Positions 7,290 to 13,235 of a stretch of DNA of 13,235 nucleotides are shown piece after piece; positions within the stretch are counted from its first letter, which is position 1; the number at the start of each line of letters is the position of its first letter. The translations under genes and the position numbers were made by a program. The notes under the pieces were generated by a model. That model worked only from the letters and a program-made list of their open reading frames with translations. It did no database searches and was not told the DNA's origin. The stretch lies in contig JAGXGU010000130.1 in NCBI GenBank assembly GCA_024636575.1, positions 1-13,235 of the forward strand. The letters run 5' to 3'. The DNA comes from Altererythrobacter sp. GTDB lineage: Bacteria > Pseudomonadota > Alphaproteobacteria > Sphingomonadales > Sphingomonadaceae.

Positions 7290-7985
7290 TTAACTGGCGG
7301 CGAGCCGGATAAATTCCAAACCGTTGCCGAATTCCCTGCGGCGCTTTTCCAGCCGGTCCTGCGCCTCTGCATCCTGGCCCCATAATTCGGCCTGCCAAAG
7401 CTCCTCCAGATTGGCCGCATTCCACAGCAGGTCAGCATCGGCGTCTGGTTCCAAGGCGCCCATTCCGATCACCAGCGATGCAGCGAGCGATGTAACCGTG
7501 TGCAATCCGGCCAAGGTGAATTCGTCCAGTGCATTCAGTCTGACGTGCAGTTTCTTCAGTGTTTCGGGTGGTTGCGGCCGGTGCATGATGCCGCTGACCC
7601 GTTCCAGCCGAATAGCTTCACGCGCTTCGAATCCTGTCACAAGCGGTTCCCACACTTCCTGCTGGCGGCGAAACAGCGCCTCCTCGGGATCAGCGCGATA
7701 GCAAAGCGTGTCGGTTTCCGCGAAGGCAATCAGCTTGCCCAGGGCGGCGGAACGTTCATGGCCGATTATATCAATCGCGTAATCCGCCAGATCGCGGAAA
7801 CGGAACAGGGAGAGGTCCATTTCCTCGCCTTGCGCGTCCCATTCACCAGCAAGGGCATCTGCCAGGGCGCGGCTGGGAAGCGTTTGTGGGTGACCTGCGG
7901 CCGTCTTGATGGCCCGCCCGTCCAGTCTGACGGCAAAACCCTGCCCCGCCTGTTCTACGGTTACATCGCGGTAGAACCGCTTCAT
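7290..7985 (-). CDS. ATP12-family F1-ATPase assembly chaperone
   Basis: ATP12 proteins bind the F1 alpha subunit during ATP synthase assembly in mitochondria and alphaproteobacteria. The 231 residues start MKRFYRDVTVEQAGQGFAVRLDGRAIKTA (1-29), the usual N-terminus. They continue with LADALAGEWDAQGEEMD (41-57), FAETDTLCYRADPEEALFRRQQEVWEPLV (88-116), a strongly conserved block, and the C-terminal LEELWQAELWGQDAEAQDR (193-211), all hallmarks of the family. An open frame runs 33 codons further upstream but lies over the upstream gene; ATG 7985 makes an ATGA overlap with that gene's stop and matches the family start. Last gene of the minus-strand run; only 9 bases separate its stop from the stop of the convergent lipoprotein gene. 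Assignment is firm. Confidence 0.93.
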   Translation of the reverse strand: MKRFYRDVTVEQAGQGFAVRLDGRAIKTAAGHPQTLPSRALADALAGEWDAQGEEMDLSLFRFRDLADYAIDIIGHERSAALGKLIAFAETDTLCYRADPEEALFRRQQEVWEPLVTGFEAREAIRLERVSGIMHRPQPPETLKKLHVRLNALDEFTLAGLHTVTSLAASLVIGMGALEPDADADLLWNAANLEELWQAELWGQDAEAQDRLEKRRREFGNGLEFIRLAAS

Positions 7986-8206
7986 TCCCTCGGGCTCCGC
8001 CAGCGCCGGGCGAGGACTTGCGGGACCACGAATACATCGACAATCCCGATCAGCACCAGCGCGTAGCCCAGTTCGATGGGCCACAAAATCGCGCCTTGGG
8101 TGACGAGCAATCCGGTAATGACCATGCCAACCCCGGCAAGGCGGGACAGACCGAGAATTAACCAGCGATTGCGCGCGACATCATCATTGGACGGATCGTC
8201 ATTCAT
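7982..8206 (-). CDS. Small two-helix membrane protein of unknown function
   Basis: A 74-residue protein: a charged N-terminus (MNDDPSNDDVARNRW), hydrophobic helix about 16-38 (LILGLSRLAGVGMVITGLLV), second helix about 42-63 (WPIELGYALVLIGIVDVFVV), and a short basic C-terminus (LARRWRSPRE). I do not recognise a named domain. The frame extends upstream to 8293, but ATG 8206 forms an ATGA overlap with the stop of the phosphatase gene, and its own stop makes another ATGA overlap with the ATP12 gene, so it is almost certainly translated and coupled on both sides. Position beside ATP12 suggests, without proving, a link to membrane-complex assembly. The extension to 103 residues is Arg/Gly-rich and overlaps the phosphatase gene, so I reject it. 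Confidence 0.82.
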   Translation of the reverse strand: MNDDPSNDDVARNRWLILGLSRLAGVGMVITGLLVTQGAILWPIELGYALVLIGIVDVFVVPQVLARRWRSPRE

Positions 8207-8856
8207 GTCAGCAATTCTCCCAGATGTTGCGGTGAAACTGCCACGGCCTCGGCCCCGGCGGCACTGAGTTCCGCTGATGTGTGATAGCCCCAATCGACCC
8301 CGATGGCGCGCACGCCGATGGCGCGGGCCATGTCCATATCAAAGCTGGTATCGCCGATCATTACCGTATCGCCCGCCTCTGCCAGGGCGTCGGCCATTGC
8401 CGCTTCCAGCATCGCGGGGTGGGGCTTGGAAGGATGCCGGTCTGCGGTTTGCAGGGAGATAAAATGATCTGCGATGCCGTGCCCCGCAAGGCAGCTTTGC
8501 AGCCCGTGATCCGATTTGCCGGTGGCCACAGCCAGCAGCCATCCATCACTGCGCAATTGCCCGATCAATTCGGCGATGCCGGGAAACAGGGGCTCTTCCA
8601 GCAGTCCCTGATGGCGGCTGTCGCGAAAGGCCTGTTTGTACCCTTCGACGATCTGGGCCTGATCGGTGGGGGCGGCATCCGGCGCGAGCATTCGAATAGC
8701 TTGCGGCAGGCTGAGCCCGACAATCCGGCGGACTTCATGATGATCGGGCGGGGGCAATCCCGCCGCCGCGAAACCACTGTCCATCGCAGCACAAATGCTC
8801 GCCTGCCCATCCACCAATGTTCCGTCGCAATCGAATACGGCCAGCCGGACATTCAT
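8203..8856 (-). CDS. HAD-family hydrolase, phosphoglycolate phosphatase-like
   Basis: A cytoplasmic phosphatase of the haloacid dehalogenase superfamily, subfamily IA. The 217 residues have motif I FDCDGTLVDG (8-17; nucleophile D9, acid/base D11), a helical cap (about 19-95), motif II AVATGKS (109-115; T112), motif III lysine K144 in SKPHP, and motif IV GDTSFDMDMARAIG (168-181; D169, D173). This is the Gph/PGP layout; substrate cannot be told from sequence, with phosphoglycolate or another small phosphate most likely. Start at 8856 forms an ATGA overlap with the reading frame that continues past the pseudouridine synthase stop; its own stop overlaps the next gene as ATGA. All catalytic residues are present. 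Confidence 0.92.
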   Translation of the reverse strand: MNVRLAVFDCDGTLVDGQASICAAMDSGFAAAGLPPPDHHEVRRIVGLSLPQAIRMLAPDAAPTDQAQIVEGYKQAFRDSRHQGLLEEPLFPGIAELIGQLRSDGWLLAVATGKSDHGLQSCLAGHGIADHFISLQTADRHPSKPHPAMLEAAMADALAEAGDTVMIGDTSFDMDMARAIGVRAIGVDWGYHTSAELSAAGAEAVAVSPQHLGELLT

Positions 8857-8912
8857 GGCACTTGATCCCGCATCAATCGCGCAAATTCACTGTGGAGCGG
8901 ATCGGGCTGCAC
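8853..8912 (-). other. Open in-frame extension after the pseudouridine synthase stop
   Basis: The TAG stop of the pseudouridine synthase is followed at once by GTG and 18 more sense codons in the same frame (VQPDPLHSEFARLMRDQVP), then TGA. That TGA overlaps the phosphatase ATG as ATGA, the same coupling used at the other junctions of this operon. It may be a coupled 19-codon leader peptide, a readthrough tail, or the remnant of a once longer C-terminus. The frame and overlap are seen; translation is not shown. Confidence 0.25.
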
Positions 8913-10223
8913 CTAGCGGGATCTTTTGGCCGGTCCGCCACGTTTGGGCGCGCCGGATTTGGGGCCAGCTTTCGGTGCGGGCCTGGGACCGGCTTTCGAA
9001 ACCGGCTTCGGGGATCCTTTGCCCTTGGTTGGCCCGCGCTTAACTGGCGCAGCCTTGGCTCCGCTCTTTGGCCTACCCTTGGCAATGCCGTCCTTCTCGT
9101 TGCGACCGCCGGCAATCCTCTCGCGCCGTTCGCCGCGCCGTTCCTTGCGGATCTGCTTGGAGTGTTGACGCGCGGATTGTTTTTTCTGTTCGCGCGACAT
9201 CGGGGTGGGTTCGTCACTGGGCAGGGCATCGCTCAGTGTCAGGTCGAAGCCCATCTGTTCCATGCTGGCCGCGAAGTGTGGCGGTAAATCTGCCGTGACA
9301 TCCAGCGGCGTGCCATCGGGATGATCGATCACCAGCCGCCGCGCATGCAGATGCAATTTGCGGCTGATGCTGCCAGTCAGGAATGCGTCCTGACCGCCAT
9401 ATTTGCCGTCCCCCACAATCGGGTGGCCGATCGCCGCCATATGCACGCGCAATTGATGCGTGCGTCCGGTCAGCGGTTGTAGCTCAACCCAGCAGGCGCT
9501 GTTTCCGGCGCGTTCGATCACGCGGTAGCGGGTGCTGGCCTTCTGGCCGTTCGCTTCATCGACATGCATTTTCTCGCCGCCGGTGCCCGGCTGTTTGGAC
9601 AGCGGCGCATCGATCTGGCCTTCGTAGACTTCGGGTACGCCGACGATCAGCGCCCAATATACTTTCTTGGCCGTTCGTCCGGAAAACCGTTTGGAGAAAA
9701 ACGCCGCGCTGCCCGGTGTCCGCGCGATCAGCAGCACGCCGCTGGTATCCTTGTCCAGCCGGTGGACCAGCCGCGGGCGGGGGCCGGTTTCGGCAAAGGC
9801 ATCCAGCAAGCCATCGACATGGCGGGTCATCCCGGTCCCGCCCTGCGTCGCCAGGCCCGGCGGTTTGTTGAGTACGATTGCCGCGCGGTCCTGCGTGATG
9901 ACCATCGCATCCGCCTCCGCAATTTCATCCTCGGTCAGGATGCGCCGCTGGTTCGGGCCGCGGTCGGGCGTATCGCCGCCGGGCGGAACGCGCACGATCT
10001 GACCCGCGGCGATCCGGTCGTCCACCTTCACCCGCTTGCCATCCAGCCGGATTTGCCCGGTCCGCGCCCAGCGTGACACCATTGCAAAGCCGATCTGCGG
10101 CAAATGGCGCTTGAACCAGCGATCCAGACGAACCCCGTCATCATCCTTGTCGATGGTGAATTGGCGAACTTCGGCAGACGTACCGCTGGGGGTCTTCGGG
10201 CTGGTGTATTCTGGTCCGCTCAT
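8913..10223 (-). CDS. RluA-family pseudouridine synthase with long basic C-terminal tail
   Basis: Isomerises uridines to pseudouridine in ribosomal (RluC/RluD-type) RNA in the cytoplasm. The 436 residues contain an S4 RNA-binding domain (about 31-80, VRLDRWFKRHLPQIGF then RWARTGQIRLDGKRV), then the catalytic domain with LNKPPGLATQGG (118-129), HRLDKDTSG (154-162; catalytic D157), TGRTHQLRVHMAAIGHPIVGD (252-272) and KLHLHARRL (289-297). The synthase fold ends near 325. Beyond it is an unusual tail of about 95 residues (about 342-436), rich in K, R, G, P and A with repeated K-G-P/A-P-K units, which looks disordered and nucleic-acid binding. Start at 10223 makes an ATGA overlap with the crcB stop. 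Exact target (RluC, RluD or other) cannot be told. Confidence 0.92.
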   Translation of the reverse strand: MSGPEYTSPKTPSGTSAEVRQFTIDKDDDGVRLDRWFKRHLPQIGFAMVSRWARTGQIRLDGKRVKVDDRIAAGQIVRVPPGGDTPDRGPNQRRILTEDEIAEADAMVITQDRAAIVLNKPPGLATQGGTGMTRHVDGLLDAFAETGPRPRLVHRLDKDTSGVLLIARTPGSAAFFSKRFSGRTAKKVYWALIVGVPEVYEGQIDAPLSKQPGTGGEKMHVDEANGQKASTRYRVIERAGNSACWVELQPLTGRTHQLRVHMAAIGHPIVGDGKYGGQDAFLTGSISRKLHLHARRLVIDHPDGTPLDVTADLPPHFAASMEQMGFDLTLSDALPSDEPTPMSREQKKQSARQHSKQIRKERRGERRERIAGGRNEKDGIAKGRPKSGAKAAPVKRGPTKGKGSPKPVSKAGPRPAPKAGPKSGAPKRGGPAKRSR

Positions 10224-10636
10224 GCTGCGATCCTCATCAGGATAAGTCCGATATAAAGCCCGGACAGCCCGGCAAGAACCGATATGAACGCATAGGCCAG
10301 GGCCATCGCAGGCTGACCGCGCTCGATCAGCATCATCAATTCAAGGCTGAAGGAAGAAAAAGTGGTGAATCCGCCCAGCAGGCCGACACCGAGCAGTAAT
10401 CGCCACTGTTCGCCGGCGCCACCTAGCCGGGCGAGATACCCCGCCAGAATGCCCATCGCCAGGCTGCCGATCACATTGACGGTGAGCGTGGCCCAGGGAA
10501 ACGCCACCATGTTTTGCGGCCCGAACACCCGGGTCATGCCGCGGCCCAGCTGATAGCGCAGCACCGCGCCCACCGCGCCGCCCAGTGCGACATTGATCGT
10601 GGCGGCCAAAGGCGCCATAGGGGAAATTGAAGTCAT
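10220..10636 (-). CDS. crcB: Fluoride ion channel CrcB/FluC
   Basis: Small inner-membrane protein that dimerises to form a fluoride-selective channel for fluoride efflux. The 138 residues have about four hydrophobic helices, with the motifs NVALGGAVGAVLRYQLGR, TLTVNVIGS and GGFTTFSSFSLE, the last containing the phenylalanine-rich pore segment typical of the family. Start choice is uncertain: ATG 10636 is preferred because GGGACGG lies a few bases upstream and length is close to the usual 125-130. ATG 10672 would add 12 residues, and ATG 10618 would remove 6. It is first in the minus-strand run and overlaps the pseudouridine synthase start by ATGA. I saw no match to the crcB fluoride riboswitch upstream. 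Confidence 0.9.
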   Translation of the reverse strand: MTSISPMAPLAATINVALGGAVGAVLRYQLGRGMTRVFGPQNMVAFPWATLTVNVIGSLAMGILAGYLARLGGAGEQWRLLLGVGLLGGFTTFSSFSLELMMLIERGQPAMALAYAFISVLAGLSGLYIGLILMRIAA

Positions 10637-10883
10637 GGCCCGTCCCATAGACGCACAATCGCCATTCGTCATCCGCGCTCTTCATGGGAACGGCCCGAGC
10701 GGGAATTGTCGGAATTTACGGGCAACGCGTCTTCAAACACTTGCCAAAACAACCGCGATTCGCTAGGCGCGCTACAGTTCGAGCCGATCCGGGCAGGATT
10801 CGGCACAATTTCTAATGGTTAGCTGTAGGCGCATCCCCGCCCTGACGCGGGCTCTGTTCCTTTGCTGTGAGGTGTTTGAATTT
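10637..10883. other. Divergent intergenic region between crcB and rpsU
   Basis: About 250 bases that must hold the start signals of both transcripts. On the plus strand TTGCCA (10741-10746) is followed, 17 bases on, by TAGGCG (10764-10769), a poor -10; TCTAAT (10811-10816) resembles a -10 but lacks a good -35. In the rpsU leader CCCGC (10836-10840) can pair with GCGGG (10847-10851) around a 6-base loop, a weak hairpin. No promoter can be assigned with confidence. Confidence 0.3.
10869..10874 (+). promoter_or_regulatory. rpsU ribosome binding site
   Basis: GAGGTG lies 9 bases before the ATG at 10884 and decides the rpsU start over the in-frame ATG at 10815, which has no such site and would add 23 residues absent from S21 proteins. 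Confidence 0.75.
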
Positions 10884-11090
10884 ATGCAGATCATGGTTCG
10901 CGATAACAATGTCGACCAAGCCCTACGCGCGCTCAAGAAGAAGCTGCAGCGTGAAGGCGTGTATCGCGAAATGAAGCTGCGTCGCCACTACGAAAAGCCT
11001 TCCGAAAAGCGCGCCCGTGAGAAGGCTGCTGCTGTTCGCCGCGCCCGCAAGCTGGAGCGCAAGCGGATGGAACGTGACGGGATCAAGTAA
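10884..11090 (+). CDS. rpsU: 30S ribosomal protein S21
   Basis: Small basic protein of the 30S subunit, near the mRNA exit platform, needed for efficient initiation. The 68 residues begin MQIMVRDNNVDQALRALKKKLQREG, continue with YREMKLRRHYEKPSEKRARE, and end in a K/R-rich helix (AAAVRRARKLERKRMERDGIK), the alphaproteobacterial S21 form, full length. The frame is open 23 codons upstream to ATG 10815, but those residues do not resemble S21 and the ribosome binding site supports 10884. It is transcribed alone, followed by a strong terminator, and lies opposite the crcB run. A second ATG sits three codons in (MVRDNN), which could serve as an alternative start. Confidence 0.97.
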   Translation: MQIMVRDNNVDQALRALKKKLQREGVYREMKLRRHYEKPSEKRAREKAAAVRRARKLERKRMERDGIK

Positions 11091-11149
11091 GACCCGTCTT
11101 TGCAAGTGTGGGACTTCCCGCTTGAACCCAGTACGATGATAAGCCATCA

Positions 11150-11180
11150 GGGCGCGGAGAAATCTGCGCCCTTTTGTTTG
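11150..11180 (+). terminator. Intrinsic terminator after rpsU
   Basis: GGGCGC (11150-11155) pairs with GCGCCC (11166-11171); the stem extends by G-T, G-C and A-T pairs to a GAAA tetraloop (11159-11162), and is followed by TTTTGTTTG. This 9 bp stem with stable tetraloop and U-tract is a textbook terminator for rpsU, 60 bases after its stop. Confidence 0.9.
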
Positions 11181-11213
11181 TAAGCGCACAACTTCACGAA
11201 TCAGGACCCCTTC

Positions 11214-11762
11214 ATGACCGAAATCACCCGCGTTCCATTGCATCCGATTGCCAAAGGCTCGCTGACCAAGCTGTGGCTAGGTATCATCGCCGTGATCCTG
11301 ATTGGCGCAGGCATCGCCTATGCCACGATGCCTGGCGGCGTAGAGGTGGAAACCGTCCAGGCGGGGACCGGACCAAATCCTGCCACCAGTGATGTGGTGC
11401 TGGTGAATTACACCGGCAAGCTGAAAGACGGGACCGTTTTCGACGAAGGTCAGCAAACCCCGCTGCCGCTGGAAGGGATGATCCCCGGCTTTAAGGAAGG
11501 CGCGCTGAAAATGCAGAAGGGCGGCAAATATGTCATGACCATCCCGTCTGAAAAGGCGTACGGCGCAGAAGCGAAGTTGAACCCGCAAACGGGTGAAGAA
11601 GCCATTCCCGCCAACAGCGATCTGGTGTTTGATGTGGAATTGATCGATTTCATGTCGCTGGAAGATTTCCAGGCGCGCATGGCGCAGATGCAGCAGATGA
11701 TGGAAATGCAGCAGCAACAGCAGGGCGCGCCGGGCGCACCACCTGCCCCGCCGCAGCAGTAA
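11214..11762 (+). CDS. Membrane-anchored FKBP-type peptidyl-prolyl cis-trans isomerase
   Basis: Folding helper that isomerises prolyl bonds, here probably in the periplasm. Of 182 residues, about 19-38 form one transmembrane anchor (KLWLGIIAVILIGAGIAYA) after a short polar N-terminus. The FKBP domain spans about 44-146: VVLVNYTGKLKDGTVFDEG (61-79), MIPGFKEGALKMQKGGKYVM (89-108), TIPSEKAYG and IPANSDLVFDVELIDF (131-146). The active-site pattern (Y66, F76, D77, Y116, F139) is kept. After the domain comes a Met/Gln-rich helix (QMQQMMEMQQQQQ) and a Gly/Ala/Pro tail (GAPGAPPAPPQQ), an extension seen in related sphingomonad FKBPs but of unknown role. AGGA (11203-11206) 7 bases upstream supports the start. 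Expression is separated from rpsU by the terminator, so its own promoter must lie between 11172 and 11200 or nearby. Confidence 0.92.
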   Translation: MTEITRVPLHPIAKGSLTKLWLGIIAVILIGAGIAYATMPGGVEVETVQAGTGPNPATSDVVLVNYTGKLKDGTVFDEGQQTPLPLEGMIPGFKEGALKMQKGGKYVMTIPSEKAYGAEAKLNPQTGEEAIPANSDLVFDVELIDFMSLEDFQARMAQMQQMMEMQQQQQGAPGAPPAPPQQ

Positions 11763-11786
11763 TTTTCCGGAATATTTGTGACCTTG

Positions 11787-11807
11787 CCGCCAATGAAAAT
11801 TTGGCGG
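11787..11807 (+). repeat. Hairpin between the FKBP gene and the DUF4153 gene
   Basis: CCGCCAA (11787-11793) pairs perfectly with TTGGCGG (11801-11807) around a 7-base loop. No U-tract follows on the plus strand, so it is not a clear terminator. It ends 2 bases before the AAAAGGG that serves as ribosome binding site for the next gene. Confidence 0.5.
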
Positions 11808-11817
11808 AAAAGGGCGC

Positions 11818-13235
11818 ATGAAACCAGATACGCACGATCCATCGATCAAATTCGATAGCCAATGGCCGCTGCGCCCATGGGTGCTTGGCGCTCTGCTGGG
11901 CATAGCCGGGCTGCTTGTTTACCTGATCACGGACGGGAACGAGCAAAGCCGCCTGTGGATGGCACTGGCGGCGTTTGTATTCTTTTCCGGCATCTTTGCT
12001 GCCTTCACGATTGACCGGACCCGCTGGATAGAGCCCGCAATCGCTGCCCTGATCGGCGGCGCGGTGATGGCCGGGCTGGCATGGCAGGCGGTCGACCCGA
12101 ACGACTGGCTGGCGGACGAGGATTTCGCCTTTGGGGCCGGGGTGGTCGCAATCACGCTGTCGCTGCCGTTGTTTCAGGCCGGGTTTCACCGGTTGCGTTT
12201 CAAGACACCGTACCGGGACACCCATTTCCACATCTGGACCGATATTGTCAGCGGCGCAGGCGCGGTGGTTTTCGTCGGATTGTCCTGGGCGTTGATTCTC
12301 ATCCTGTCCGAGTTGTTCCAACTGCTGAAAATCGATCTGCTCAAGGATTTGATCGACGACGAATGGTTTGGCTGGACATATTCTGGCCTCACCTTCGGTG
12401 CCGCCCTGGGCACTTTGCGCAACCAGTTGAAAATTCTCGGCACCCTGCAATCGGTAGTGCTGATGGTACTGTCGCTTCTCGCCGTTCCGCTGGCAGTGGC
12501 GCTGGTCCTGTTCCTTGCCGCGATGATCCTGTCCGGGCCGGACGTATTATGGGAGGCAACCCGCAGCGCGACGCCCATCCTGCTATCCTGCGCCTTCGGG
12601 GCGTTTGTTCTGACCAATGCGATCATCCGCGACGATGACAGCGAGATGACCGCTTCACGGATCATGCGAATTGCCGCGCTGGTCCTGGCGCTCGGCATTC
12701 TGCCGCTGACGGTATTCGCGGCGATTTCCATGGGCACGCGGGTCGCGCAGTATGGCCTTTCGCCAGAACGCATCTGGGGCCTGGTGGCGATTGGTTTCGC
12801 CTGCGCTTATGGTCTTGCCTATGTGGTGGCGCTGGTGCGGGGCCGCAAAGCCGGGTGGCACGATGCACTTCGCCGGGCCAATCTGCACCTTGCGGTTGTC
12901 GGCTGCGTACTGGCCCTGATTGTAGCCCTGCCGGTGTTCGACTTCGGCGCAATTTCCGCGCGCAACCAGATTGCGCGGCTGGAGGCGGGGCGGGTTAGTG
13001 TCGAAAATTTCGACTATGCCGCCCTGCGCTGGGACTTCGGAGAGGGCGGTAGAAAAGCTCTCAGGGGCATGGGCACCGATGCGACCGGCGATCTGGCTGT
13101 CCGGGTCAAAGAAGCGCTGGCGCAGAAAGAACGGCCATGGTCATATCGCGAGGGGCCCGATGACAAAGCGCAGCGCCGGGAAAATATCCGGCTGGAATTT
13201 TCCGATCCCGACCTGCGCCGCAGGGCAACCGATGC
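11818..13235 (+). CDS. DUF4153 polytopic membrane protein (3' end cut by window)
   Basis: Inner-membrane protein of unknown function. The 472 visible residues show about 10-11 hydrophobic helices (roughly 21-37, 46-64, 72-90, 103-120, 145-168, 187-200, 210-238, 252-270, 283-304, 318-340, 354-373), then a soluble, probably periplasmic segment from about 380 with AGRVSVENFDYAALRWDFGEGGRKAL (390-415), a block I associate with DUF4153 proteins. The start at 11818 follows AAAAGGG 4-5 bases upstream and continues in frame with strong membrane-protein codon use; the frame remains open to the window edge. It lies 55 bases after the FKBP gene on the same strand and may share its mRNA, with a hairpin between. 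Family name is from memory of the pattern; function is not known. Confidence 0.82.
   Translation, partial: MKPDTHDPSIKFDSQWPLRPWVLGALLGIAGLLVYLITDGNEQSRLWMALAAFVFFSGIFAAFTIDRTRWIEPAIAALIGGAVMAGLAWQAVDPNDWLADEDFAFGAGVVAITLSLPLFQAGFHRLRFKTPYRDTHFHIWTDIVSGAGAVVFVGLSWALILILSELFQLLKIDLLKDLIDDEWFGWTYSGLTFGAALGTLRNQLKILGTLQSVVLMVLSLLAVPLAVALVLFLAAMILSGPDVLWEATRSATPILLSCAFGAFVLTNAIIRDDDSEMTASRIMRIAALVLALGILPLTVFAAISMGTRVAQYGLSPERIWGLVAIGFACAYGLAYVVALVRGRKAGWHDALRRANLHLAVVGCVLALIVALPVFDFGAISARNQIARLEAGRVSVENFDYAALRWDFGEGGRKALRGMGTDATGDLAVRVKEALAQKERPWSYREGPDDKAQRRENIRLEFSDPDLRRRATD

Noticed and set aside
10637..10760. Possible crcB fluoride riboswitch upstream of crcB
   Set aside because: I looked for the conserved GG-GAUGG and pseudoknot pattern of the crcB motif on the minus strand and found nothing convincing. 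A covariance-model search would decide.
10815..10883. N-terminal 23-residue extension of S21 from ATG 10815
   Set aside because: No ribosome binding site, residues unlike S21; GAGGTG 9 bases before 10884 fixes the start.
11650..12450. Minus-strand open frame of 266 codons opposite the FKBP and DUF4153 genes
   Set aside because: Arg/Gln/Pro-rich with no family features; it is antisense to two well supported genes and arises from GC-rich codon structure.

Overview
The window looks like a chromosomal segment of an alphaproteobacterium, most likely Sphingomonadales (the Erythrobacter/Altererythrobacter or Sphingomonas/Novosphingobium side). I infer this from the GC-rich composition, an ATP12-type F1-ATPase assembly factor, a four-gene MCE transporter that matches the LinKLMN/Mla type of sphingomonads, the exact style of its S21 protein, and a DUF4153 membrane protein. 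No mobile element, phage gene, CRISPR array, tRNA or rRNA was seen. The content is mostly core housekeeping genes.

Layout. (1) Minus strand, 1-3555: valS is followed downstream by queE, whose 3' end is cut by the window edge. A repeat-like element of about 125 bp (589-717) fills the gap between them. Both its ends are the same GC-rich palindrome, and the queE-proximal palindrome contains the apparent queE ribosome binding site. (2) Plus strand, 3677-7280: a tightly packed operon for an inner-membrane MCE lipid/hydrophobic-compound transporter. It encodes a STAS-permease fusion, an ATPase, a membrane-anchored MCE protein and an auxiliary lipoprotein. (3) Minus strand, 10636 down to 7290: a five-gene run of crcB, an RluA-family pseudouridine synthase, a HAD phosphatase, a 74-residue two-helix membrane protein and an ATP12-family chaperone. 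Three junctions are 4-base ATGA overlaps. At the fourth, the frame that continues past the pseudouridine synthase stop also ends in an ATGA overlap. (4) Plus strand, 10884-13235: rpsU with a textbook terminator, a membrane-anchored FKBP-type peptidyl-prolyl isomerase, and a DUF4153 membrane protein cut by the right edge.

How the genes fit together. The MCE operon probably moves phospholipids or other hydrophobic molecules between outer and inner membrane; permease and regulatory STAS module are one polypeptide, so no separate MlaB is needed, and no MlaC is present here. The crcB-to-ATP12 run mixes fluoride export, rRNA modification, a small-molecule phosphatase and ATP synthase assembly; the shared theme, if any, is co-translation rather than one pathway. 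I did not find a clear undescribed multi-gene system. The most unusual local signals are the palindrome overlapping the queE ribosome binding site, the open frame after the pseudouridine synthase stop, and the apparently leaderless start of the MCE operon.
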